Shown: in pieces, positions 24,601-30,369 of the stretch
How the letters are laid out: every line of letters begins with the position of its first letter
How positions within the stretch are numbered: position 1 is the first letter of the stretch
Source: a virus
Length of the DNA: 53,015 nucleotides
Virus record (IMG/VR): IMGVR_UViG_3300006641_004726
Span: 1 to 53,015 of that record
Reading direction: 5' to 3' (one strand)
Position numbers and translations under genes: made by a program
The notes under the pieces: model-generated
What the model saw: the letters and a program-made list of their open reading frames with translations, nothing else
Told to the model about the DNA's origin: nothing
The model's database searches: none

Positions 24601-26820
24601 CACTGCCAGAGTGGCAGAGAAGGTAGCGCCCACACCGGTTGTACCGGAGGGGAGGGCCACAGTCGGAACGGCCTGATAAAGGGACCCACCGCCGAAAGTG
24701 CCGATGCCCACAGCCGCACCACCAGTGGTGGCCAGAGTTGCGGTCGCACTTGCCAGAGTTCCGGAGCCAGAGAAGCTGACGGAAGGAGCGGCGATGTAGT
24801 TCTGACCAGGGTTGCCCAGGGTCAGGGTCTTGATGGTGCCAGCGGGAGCCAGAGTTGCGGTTGCAGTTGCAGCCACGCCACCAGCGCCGGCAGGAGCCGA
24901 GATGGCCACAGACGGAGCGCTCTCGTAGCCGGAACCGCCATCAGTCAGGGTCAGCTTGGCGATGTTGCCACCCACAGTTGCGAGGGAAGCTGTCACCACG
25001 CCGCCGGAACCGGGGTCGCCAGCGAGAGGCACCACGTTCACTGTCGGAACGTTGGTGTAGCCAGAACCGGCGGTGTCGACCACTGCTTCGTCGATGTTGC
25101 CGGTGTCACCCAAAATAGCGATACCGGTGGCTGTCACACCCCCTGCAGCAGCAGGAGCGGGGAAAGTCACGATCGGCTCGTCACCAGCGTTGTAGCCGGT
25201 ACCAGGGTTGGTGATCACCACGCCGGTCACAGCGTCGCCGATGTTGCCGTTGCCGCTGGAGGCATCCACGGGGATGCAGCCTGGGGGCAGGGTGTGAACA
25301 CCGGGGTACTCAGGAGTACCGTCGCCGTCCAGTCCACCTTGGCTGATGATCCAGTTGTAGGCGGTGATCGCCTGAGGATAGGTCTCAGCGAAGTAGATGT
25401 AGCCGGTGAAGGTCTTGTTCTCAGGTGTCAGGTAGGTGGGAACCACATACACTGTCAGGCCCTCGAACTCGGCCAGTGCGCCGCGGCAGTCACTCAGGGT
25501 CACGGGGGTGCCGGCTTCCTTGGTGGAAGGCCAGCTCTCACCCACCAGGTCCAGAAGACCGGGACGGTCGTAGGAAGGTGTGGTGCTTGTGGCGAAGGTG
25601 ATTTGGCCGTTGTCACGCAGGGACAGGAAACGGTCGAAAGGAACGTTCAGGTTCTGCGAGCCGTTGACGGCGTAGGAGGGGTCAGACTCAGAAGCGCTCA
25701 GCGGGGTGTAGCGCAGCTGCAGGTAGTCGGTGTCATCAGCCACCCACTCGTACACGCTGTTGCCAACCAGGAACTCCTGGCCATTCACCAGAGGAGCAGC
25801 AGCCTGATGCTGCAGGAAGTCCTCATACTCGAGGATGCTGGTCACCAGGTACGGACCTGCGTCAGCAATGGCCATCCACTTGTGGCTGTTGAGTTCGGCT
25901 TGGAAAGCCATCTCTTGGCCGATGAGGCGACGACCTTCGGGGCCGAACTTGGCGAAGGCGCAAGGAGCGGTCAGGTAACCCTGGGACTCCTCATCCACGA
26001 ATGCGGTGCGGAGGCACTGGATGTAGTCAGCAACCAGCTCGTTGGTGTTGGTGCTGTCAGGGATGACAGGGCCCACGGTGTAGGTGTTCAGAGTGAACAC
26101 GTAGTAAGCACCGTCGCTGGGAGGCTCGCTCTCAGGCACCACGCTCACAGGAGCGTTGAACTCACGACCGGCCAGGTACTCGAAAGCACACTCGCTGTTG
26201 GCAGTCTGACACACGCCGATGTCACGGACGATGGTGCCAGCCGACACGTTGGGGTCGGTGGTGATGGCGGCGGCAACAGCATCACGGATCGCGATGGCGA
26301 TCTTCTTGTTGTTGTCGTAGTTGCCCTCGACGTAGTCCACGGGAATCACCACGGGCACACCTTTCCAGGTGCCGCTGTTGGTGAAGGTGCCGAGACGGGC
26401 GCCGTTGATGAGCAGTTGGGCGTGAACAGTGTCACCAGCCTGCAGAGGGGTGGAGACACCCAGACCGTTGGTCTTGAAGCCGGAGGGGTTCAGCTGCACT
26501 TCCACCACGTTGGAGGGAGTGCCCACGCGGATCACGCGCAGGTCGCCCACGTAGCACTGAGCGAAGAATGCGTCCACACACTGGTAGGACAGCAGCTCGA
26601 TCTTGGTGGAGGGGATCACACCGCCGATCAGTCGCACATACTCGCGAGTATTGGTGACTTGGATGGGGGTGTTGAAGGGGAACAGTGTGGTGGGCACATC
26701 GGGCTCCACCTCAACCAGCATGTAGTTGGTCGAGAAGGGAGCAATAGCGGGGGTAGCCGACTGTCCGGCTACCTCGTTGATGTAGACGCCAGGAGCGCCT
26801 CCAAAGGAGATAGTTGCCAT
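21661..26820 (-). CDS. Giant tail sheath protein with an inserted GxGY-repeat array
   Basis: 1719 aa, two to three times the usual length. The N-terminal 450 residues and the C-terminal 330 residues carry the sheath signature: GVYINEVAG and SATPAIAPFSTNYMLVEVEP at the start, and near the end GYGATVFIWGGRTRINQD, QLFQFVNTRVIMNVVYGSLR-like, FGLVYNKIISIGNSILNELY, FQVICDERIQTPAALENGIV, VPVPTLERIEVDLIRVAIGN. Between about residues 525 and 1130 lie some 12 repeats of 45-50 residues with NxGSGY motifs. They form a beta-rich insertion that would sit on the outer surface of the sheath. ATG 26820. Confidence 0.85.
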   Translation of the reverse strand: MATISFGGAPGVYINEVAGQSATPAIAPFSTNYMLVEVEPDVPTTLFPFNTPIQVTNTREYVRLIGGVIPSTKIELLSYQCVDAFFAQCYVGDLRVIRVGTPSNVVEVQLNPSGFKTNGLGVSTPLQAGDTVHAQLLINGARLGTFTNSGTWKGVPVVIPVDYVEGNYDNNKKIAIAIRDAVAAAITTDPNVSAGTIVRDIGVCQTANSECAFEYLAGREFNAPVSVVPESEPPSDGAYYVFTLNTYTVGPVIPDSTNTNELVADYIQCLRTAFVDEESQGYLTAPCAFAKFGPEGRRLIGQEMAFQAELNSHKWMAIADAGPYLVTSILEYEDFLQHQAAAPLVNGQEFLVGNSVYEWVADDTDYLQLRYTPLSASESDPSYAVNGSQNLNVPFDRFLSLRDNGQITFATSTTPSYDRPGLLDLVGESWPSTKEAGTPVTLSDCRGALAEFEGLTVYVVPTYLTPENKTFTGYIYFAETYPQAITAYNWIISQGGLDGDGTPEYPGVHTLPPGCIPVDASSGNGNIGDAVTGVVITNPGTGYNAGDEPIVTFPAPAAAGGVTATGIAILGDTGNIDEAVVDTAGSGYTNVPTVNVVPLAGDPGSGGVVTASLATVGGNIAKLTLTDGGSGYESAPSVAISAPAGAGGVAATATATLAPAGTIKTLTLGNPGQNYIAAPSVSFSGSGTLASATATLATTGGAAVGIGTFGGGSLYQAVPTVALPSGTTGVGATFSATLAVTGGLAAVNVTNGGAGYTLPPVVNVSGDGTLAAATAVLGAEGKAVNVTAAGEVAVGPGLVGTITIAGAGSETDIVIDYSTAVDFTAGFSIGAAGSGWTQANLTAALAGSYGTVTDSAPGTWFTPPVLTITLGFPVASVSVTANGSGYTSFGIGFTNAVGDSTGGAAAASGVLGRALAAINVVTPGSGYTSSDANVLQITPAAGDTTGDGAAGVVLYGFPLASVNLTNSGTGYDEATLVNLVNAPGDTYGSGAALSYVIGRAVASVALTTQGSGYATSDAVTVTFSDGNPAVAAAATATKGFPVSSVSIVDRGAGYLATPLLQFVPSPLDSGNTIVAATGHAELGFGVVDVEITNAGSGYSAADMPLTLTFSGGTPIVPAAGYASLQSKGTGILSYETPAWDIYVEIDGQTSDLILNGTNQVLDLNTLHLPGSLQDSTENFQLAQFTRTFAETNITKLDPSVSSSPAVFNCLNHGLNNGGIVYFTAPLTKIGGGTLVNASTSQASVKYYVNVINGNQFMLATTLTNLNSRIFIPYPNGGLTAGQTTLSYSTLLIAPENTSLYNNEGLVNLIRGRKYGFNTYNVMPTFYPANLDPLSGPAGQGDTHTLGFYRVESQPDAKYYSAYGEFDAGYPNPDNAGFLGDLVLASQDTVSFFCVPLVAQERATEAYITPTYTDGTGTKVVLWGASLTLRYTAYKEAPSNLWRFNAVTSEELVDYALRGTFNEGVPAAVLLATGIDDAQKLLEDSQQYYNPRGFIAYYGSYLKNASGAWIPPSPYVTGVAIRRYRSEGFQYPPAGVKFPLNGVSAVQIPINSTQQDILNPRGCNVCRTLPGYGATVFIWGGRTRINQDDAEQRLFQFVNTRVIMNVVYGSLRRAFDSQIFNVIDGFGLVYNKIISIGNSILNELYVRGALFGAKPGQAFQVICDERIQTPAALENGIVHAKVFVVPVPTLERIEVDLIRVAIGNMQNELDALGVGQDNSI
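23430..25245 (-). repeat. Repeat-coding region in sheath gene (about 12 x 45-50 codons)
   Basis: Each unit encodes a strand, an [ND]xG[ST]GY motif, xxxPxVxxx, then an Ala/Thr/Gly-rich strand. The units are diverged in DNA, so this is a protein-level repeat and not a tandem DNA repeat. Confidence 0.8.
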
Positions 26821-26962
26821 TTCAATATGGTCAGAAGTCCCTTCTTTGCCTGGGCGGCGATGACGGCTTCGGGGAAGTTCCGCCTACGGTCTCCGCAGAG
26901 TCGCTGCCAGGGGTCTGTCTCTGAGTGACGGCCCGCTTTGTCCTCCGTTTCCGGCGCGGTCG
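26821..26962. other. 142-base gap upstream of the sheath gene
   Basis: No start-to-stop gene is assigned here. One minus-strand frame is open across the gap and reads protein-like (DPWQRLCGDRRRNFPEAVIA, then AQAKKGLLTILK), but it has no ATG, GTG or usable TTG before it and ends in the sheath gene. No terminator was seen. Confidence 0.5.
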
Positions 26963-27331
26963 TTAACGGTTGCCCGTCAGGGCTTCCGGTGTGTCCATGG
27001 TGTAGCCATTCAACTCATTGTAGTTCACAATGGAGTAGAGGCTGTATTTTGCCGCCTGGGCGTAGTACTGTTCGGGATACTCGAACGGGAACACCATCTC
27101 CTGCATGTTCACGTCCGGCGTGTCCACGAAGAAGCCCGGGTTTCCTGTTGCGGAAAGCTGCCGGGCCTCGTTGACGTCGAGCAGAAGGGAAGCCCCGATT
27201 GGGGGCTCCGTCATCACCGACCACTGTGGATTCTGTTCCAGAACTGCGCGGTACTGCAGCGAGTCCGTGTAGTAGAGGTAGCCAAGCTTCCTCCAAGTGT
27301 CTCCAGGATTCCAGGTGATCGTGACGTTCAT
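26963..27331 (-). CDS. LysM-like tail protein (Mu gpX / T4 gp53-like N-terminus)
   Basis: 122 aa. Residues 3-50, NPGDTWRKLGYLYYTDSLQY, VLEQNPQ, IGASLLL, follow the LysM fold pattern found in small tail proteins (W-D-x-I-a-x-x-x-Y, NP, i-P-G-x-x-L). The C-terminal half (VNMQEMVFPFEYPEQYYAQA) is specific to this family. ATG 27331 overlaps the previous stop. It lies upstream of the sheath, where such proteins help connect tail tube and baseplate. The exact family within tail LysM proteins is not resolved. Confidence 0.6.
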   Translation of the reverse strand: MNVTITWNPGDTWRKLGYLYYTDSLQYRAVLEQNPQWSVMTEPPIGASLLLDVNEARQLSATGNPGFFVDTPDVNMQEMVFPFEYPEQYYAQAAKYSLYSIVNYNELNGYTMDTPEALTGNR

Positions 27332-27822
27332 CAGATGAAACCGCCGTTGCGACGAGCGTTGAACATGAGGCGAGCAGCGATCTCACGACCGCGGGTTTTC
27401 TCCACGCCGGCTTCGGCAATGATCTGGTCCACACCAGCCTTCTCCACGGAGGCGGGGGTGATGGCGCTGGCACGAATCTCAGCCAGGCGCTCCTCAGTCA
27501 TCGGCTTCAGACCTTCGTCCTTCTGTTGAGCCGTGTTCTCAGGGTCCTTGCGCTTGTCCGCCAGCATCTCAGCAAGTGCAGTTGTGTCCACCGGAGCGGC
27601 AGCTTCAGGTGTCTCAACCGCCACAGGAGCCTCTGGTTCCACGGCAGGTTTTTCACCAGCGGGAGCTTCTTCAGGTGCCGGTGCTTCTTCGACAGCGGCT
27701 TCAGGGGCTGCTTCCTCAGCAGCCGGTGCGTCTTCCCATGCTTCGTTCACATCAGGAGTTGCGGGATTGTCACCCTTGAGGGTGCCGTCTTCGTTGCGCG
27801 CGCGGCGTTTGCGAGTTGCCAT
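27331..27822 (-). CDS. Glu/Ala/Pro-rich protein with C-terminal helical domain, unknown (163 aa)
   Basis: Start ATG 27822 (MATRKRRARNEDGTLKGDNP), 2 bases after the stop of the Mu G-like gene. An open frame extends further upstream but is shadow sequence. Residues 25-85 are low-complexity Ala/Glu/Pro (a flexible acidic linker). The C-terminal 70 residues are helical (LAEMLADKRKDPENTAQQ, ERLAEIRASAITPASVEKAG) and end with REIAARLMFNARRNGGFI. Similar charge design to the 1894-2265 product. Probably a small virion or assembly protein. Confidence 0.7.
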   Translation of the reverse strand: MATRKRRARNEDGTLKGDNPATPDVNEAWEDAPAAEEAAPEAAVEEAPAPEEAPAGEKPAVEPEAPVAVETPEAAAPVDTTALAEMLADKRKDPENTAQQKDEGLKPMTEERLAEIRASAITPASVEKAGVDQIIAEAGVEKTRGREIAARLMFNARRNGGFI

Positions 27823-27824
27823 GG

Positions 27825-28235
27825 TTACTTCCGTTTGGAGAAAAAGATGTTCTTGAAGGCGATGGCACCGAGTGCGGCCAACGCTTTTGGTGGGATGCCG
27901 ACCCACGGGCGGGCGGGCATTTTGGAGGTTCCGAACTGGTGGTACGGGCCGTAGAACGTGGTGTCCACGGCGAAACCTCTCTGGTAGGGCACGATCTTGG
28001 CCGTGTCCTCCATCTTGCCGGTCGCCCTGAGGATGGGCTGCCCGGGGTATCGCTTATCCTTCCAGGCTGCGTAGCCGGGAGATAGCTTCTGCCAGGGACG
28101 ACCGCTTGTGGGATTCTTCTCATCCTTCCAGAATGGCTTCTGAGCCTCCAAGAGGACTGGAGCCCACTCTTTCTGTGTGGGAGCCCACCAGTTGAAGTTG
28201 ATCGTCGGTAGGTTTTTGACCTTGAACTCGATCAT
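27825..28235 (-). CDS. Mu G-like virion morphogenesis / tail completion protein
   Basis: 136 aa, start ATG 28235 (MIEFKVKNLPTINFNWWAPT) overlapping the preceding stop. The segment SGRPWQKLSPGYAAWKDKRY, then LRATGKMEDTAK and YGPYHQFGTSKMPARPWVGI, is typical of the phage virion morphogenesis family (Mu gpG, P2 gpS): 'f.W.pls..y...K', 'L..tG.l..s', 'YA.iHQfG.....pRpflG'. These proteins complete the tail at the neck. It is followed by an Ala-rich C-terminal helix. Confidence 0.8.
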   Translation of the reverse strand: MIEFKVKNLPTINFNWWAPTQKEWAPVLLEAQKPFWKDEKNPTSGRPWQKLSPGYAAWKDKRYPGQPILRATGKMEDTAKIVPYQRGFAVDTTFYGPYHQFGTSKMPARPWVGIPPKALAALGAIAFKNIFFSKRK

Positions 28236-28657
28236 TTCTTCTTCTTCATCTCGGCTTCCTGTTTCTTCACGAAATCGTTCACGATGTCGATCATGAGAAG
28301 GATCTTTGGGACCGGTTGCCTTTCCAGCCAGTCGACCGACTCGCCCCACCGTTCCTTCGAGAGGTGGAATGCGTTGGTCAGCCAGTTCTCGACCGGCATG
28401 ATCTTGCCTTCGAGGAGGTTGGTGATGCCCCAGTTGAAGATCGACTGGGTCTCGCTGACGGTGAAATGCTCAAGGCCGGCTTCGTCAAGGAGGAGGCGAC
28501 GCAGGGTGGAGAATGCCATTTCCTGGTCAGATGCCCCCTCGTTCTTGAGGATCTGGATGTAGTAGTAGTCCTTCGGTGTCAGATCTCTGAACTCCGCCGG
28601 TCCCCTCTCACCGACCCAGACCTCGTAGGTGAAGTCCTCTCGGTCCCTAACCGTCAG
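28232..28657 (-). CDS. Tail assembly chaperone GT extension, made by -1 frameshift (fusion 28232-28980)
   Basis: The frame is open and protein-like from 28657 (LTVRDREDFTYEVWVGERGP, AEFRDLTPKDYYYIQILKNE) to 28232, but it has no start codon until ATG 28519. A slippery heptamer CCCAAAC lies at the end of the upstream gene, one codon before its TGA. A -1 shift there joins 108 residues of the G product to 141 residues of this frame, giving a 249-aa fusion. Such a G/GT pair is a conserved feature of tail assembly chaperones in many phages. The C-terminus is Lys-rich (KKQEAEMKKKK) and overlaps the next start by ATGA. Confidence 0.75.
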   Translation of the reverse strand: MTVRDREDFTYEVWVGERGPAEFRDLTPKDYYYIQILKNEGASDQEMAFSTLRRLLLDEAGLEHFTVSETQSIFNWGITNLLEGKIMPVENWLTNAFHLSKERWGESVDWLERQPVPKILLMIDIVNDFVKKQEAEMKKKK

Positions 28658-28980
28658 TTTGGGTCTTCATCCCCGTCAGTGCCGCTGGCCTGGGCGACGA
28701 GGTCACTCAGCTTCCGGAAGTCACGCACGCCGAGATCGAGGACCTCGTCATAGGTGATCTTGTCGGTGCCGACAACTAGGCGCTCGATAATCTTCATGCC
28801 CTTCTCGATGTCGCCGGACTTACCGAGTTCCTTCTCCATGTAGAGGAGGTCACGACCGGTCATCTCGCGGATGAAGATCTCTCGCCCGTCGCTGAGCTTG
28901 GTCGAGTAGGTGTTGACCTTGGGCTGAGGCTTGGGCTTCTGAACGATTTCAGTGCCTTCCTGTTCCGAAACGATTTTCAT
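28654..28980 (-). CDS. Tail assembly chaperone (G-like), zero-frame product
   Basis: 108 aa from ATG 28980 (MKIVSEQEGTEIVQKPKPQP). An open frame extends upstream but overlaps other genes. The segment TKLSDGREIFIREMTGRDLL, LGKSGDIEKGMKIIERLVVG, ITYDEVLDLGVRDFRKLSDL matches the tail assembly chaperone or Mu gp41-type pattern ('i..r.pt..dl...........lia.l.......l..l...D...l'). It ends GDEDPN* with the last codons inside CCCAAAC. A GGGTAAAAG motif lies 30 bases upstream, and the start overlaps the preceding stop (ATGA). No tape-measure gene follows within the window. Confidence 0.75.
   Translation of the reverse strand: MKIVSEQEGTEIVQKPKPQPKVNTYSTKLSDGREIFIREMTGRDLLYMEKELGKSGDIEKGMKIIERLVVGTDKITYDEVLDLGVRDFRKLSDLVAQASGTDGDEDPN
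28657..28663 (-). promoter_or_regulatory. CCCAAAC -1 ribosomal frameshift site
   Basis: X XXY YYZ heptamer (C CCA AAC) read in zero frame as CCA AAC, followed at once by the TGA of the G frame. The -1 frame continues as CTG ACG GTT into the GT extension. Confidence 0.75.
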
Positions 28981-29231
28981 GCTGGTGAGTTTTGTTCGGG
29001 TGTGTGATGAACTTTTACCCCAACACATGCAAGAAATGCCTCCAAGTCCTCGTAGGAGGAGCCTGGAGGCAGCTTCATGATGTTCATGCTGGCGTAGGAG
29101 AACGATGTTTTCGCTCCCCTGATGTCCCCACTGAGTAGGCGATCTAAAGCATCGATCGCCCATTCCTCAGCATAGAGAACCTCAAGACAAGGCAAACCTT
29201 GGTCGTTGCATGGAGTGGATTGATTGCACAT
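28977..29231 (-). CDS. Small protein upstream of tail chaperones, unknown (84 aa)
   Basis: ATG 29231 (MCNQSTPCNDQGLPCLEVLY) lies inside the end of the kinase gene, giving a 50-base overlap. An in-frame TTG further down is an alternative start. The body AEEWAIDALDRLLSGDIRGA, LPPGSSYEDLEAFLACVG looks like a small folded helical protein. The stop overlaps the chaperone start (ATGA). The GGGTAAAAG motif lies within its 3' part. No family recognised. Confidence 0.55.
   Translation of the reverse strand: MCNQSTPCNDQGLPCLEVLYAEEWAIDALDRLLSGDIRGAKTSFSYASMNIMKLPPGSSYEDLEAFLACVGVKVHHTPEQNSPA
29011..29020 (-). promoter_or_regulatory. GGGTAAAAGT motif copy 5 (one-base variant)
   Basis: GGGTAAAAG, 30 bases upstream of the tail chaperone start, i.e. 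at the head of the virion gene block. Confidence 0.45.
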
Positions 29232-29742
29232 TTGCCCAGACCTCTTCGGCTCCCCATTCAGGGTCTACCATGAATGAGGGGAACATGGTCACGTAGCGGT
29301 AGAAGTTCTCCATCTCGTCGATGTAGAAGTGGTGTTCATTCTGCCGCGACATGAACGCATCGCGCCTTGCCCAGTGGGCTGGCAGGTGATGCCTCTTGTT
29401 CAGTTCCTCCCAGTGAAGTGGTGCGCACCAATGCCAGGGCTTGGTCACACCGACGTGAATAACCTCGTGCCTCTTGCTCAGCTCGAATTCGAGATCCATG
29501 ATCTCCACGAGATGATCGTGGTTTCGCTTCCGGTAGCGCTCGAGAATGAACGCACAGAGATAGCTGCGGTCCCAGATCTGGTCGCCACCCTCCTCCAGAT
29601 TCCGACGGTAGATGTCAAAGATGTCGGGATCGAAGACGTCGGGGGCGTTGTGATGCTTGACCTTGAAGCCAGTGAGATCGGCGAGGTTGGCGGCTAGTGT
29701 TGATTTCCCGACTCGGTCGGGGCCACCTAACAGGATGAGCAT
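29182..29742 (-). CDS. Deoxynucleoside monophosphate kinase-like P-loop protein (copy 2)
   Basis: 186 aa. Walker A GGPDRVGKST at residues 6-15, and a DRSYLCAF segment (thymidylate kinase 'DRY/DRS' position) near residue 60. A third motif PWHWCAPLHWEELNKRHHLP is shared with the kinase at 43095-43679 (PWHWSAKHHLAEIDLLHP), which is clearly its paralogue. It would phosphorylate a dNMP, possibly a modified one, in the host cytoplasm. Start ATG 29742, 3 bases after the RlpA-like gene. Its location at the edge of the virion block, away from other nucleotide genes, is unexpected. Substrate not known. Confidence 0.75.
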   Translation of the reverse strand: MLILLGGPDRVGKSTLAANLADLTGFKVKHHNAPDVFDPDIFDIYRRNLEEGGDQIWDRSYLCAFILERYRKRNHDHLVEIMDLEFELSKRHEVIHVGVTKPWHWCAPLHWEELNKRHHLPAHWARRDAFMSRQNEHHFYIDEMENFYRYVTMFPSFMVDPEWGAEEVWANVQSIHSMQRPRFALS

Positions 29743-29745
29743 GCG

Positions 29746-30114
29746 TCAGACTCGGCTGTAGCAGACGGAAGCGACGCCTTGGGAAGGCGAAGCGATTTGG
29801 GAAAAGGCACCGTAGGAAAGGTCCAGGGAACGCCCGTAGACGTGTGGACCGTCATCGTTGATGCGCACGATGACTGATTTGCCGTTGGCTTGGTTGGTCA
29901 CTCGAACGCGAGTCCCGAAGGGGAGACTCTTGTGGGCGGCCGTCAGGCCATAAGCATTGAACCTCTCGCCGTTGGCGGTTGTTCGCCCGTGGTACCCGTC
30001 ACCCACACCGTAGTGCGAAGCTTGAGTACATGACGCCGCCTGAGCTGCATTGGGCGCTAAACCCGCAATGCCCAGGACGGTGGCTGTGAGGCTCGTGAAG
30101 ATGGAACGTAGCAT
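29746..30114 (-). CDS. RlpA-like double-psi beta-barrel protein with signal peptide
   Basis: 122 aa. A typical signal peptide ([20 protein letters not shown] then PNAAQA|AS) covers residues 1-27. The mature part [20 protein letters not shown], then [30 protein letters not shown] and [10 protein letters not shown] contains the RlpA signature (ASwYG-x-x-f-h-G-x-x-T-A-N-G-E, AAH-x-t-L-P-f-G-t, N-D-R/D-G-P, DLS). RlpA proteins are exported and act on or bind denuded peptidoglycan. The phage copy could help lysis or wall remodelling. ATG 30114. Start-proximal SD weak. Confidence 0.85.
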   Translation of the reverse strand: MLRSIFTSLTATVLGIAGLAPNAAQAASCTQASHYGVGDGYHGRTTANGERFNAYGLTAAHKSLPFGTRVRVTNQANGKSVIVRINDDGPHVYGRSLDLSYGAFSQIASPSQGVASVCYSRV

Positions 30115-30146
30115 CAATTTGGATAGAATTCGACCTCCCCTATCCG

Positions 30147-30341
30147 TCAGAGGGAGAAGGCCATGCGCTCGGCCTCCTCTATTGAGTAGTAGTCTAGATT
30201 GACGGATACCCGGACCGACGAGGGAATTTCCCTCCCCCGCTTGTCAAGAGGAATGACCTCAACATGCGGGTAGAGACGACGCAACGGGGAGAGAAGCGAC
30301 GCGTGGACTCGGGATTTCTTCTTGTTTGATTTGCGTGCCAT
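30147..30341 (-). CDS. Small basic protein, unknown (64 aa)
   Basis: ATG 30341 ([20 protein letters not shown]) lies 28 bases after the polymerase stop. The open frame extends upstream into the polymerase gene, but that part is antiframe shadow. Basic N-terminus, then [20 protein letters not shown] and an acidic/aromatic end [16 protein letters not shown]. No family recognised. It is between the polymerase and an exported protein and may be cotranscribed with the polymerase. Confidence 0.65.
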   Translation of the reverse strand: MARKSNKKKSRVHASLLSPLRRLYPHVEVIPLDKRGREIPSSVRVSVNLDYYSIEEAERMAFSL

Positions 30342-30369
30342 TGGCTTGACCAGTTTAGGAAGAGGAAAG

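Noticed and set aside
23430-25245. Possible CRISPR array or tandem DNA repeat
   Set aside because: The periodicity is at protein level within the sheath gene. The DNA units are diverged, of unequal length and without spacers.
21676-26928. A 1750-codon plus-strand open frame opposite the sheath gene
   Set aside because: It is antisense to a clear sheath protein. The composition (His/Val/Gly-rich) and lack of any motif mark it as a codon-bias shadow. The same holds for plus-strand frames at 16869-18788, 30397-33087 and 13826-14806.
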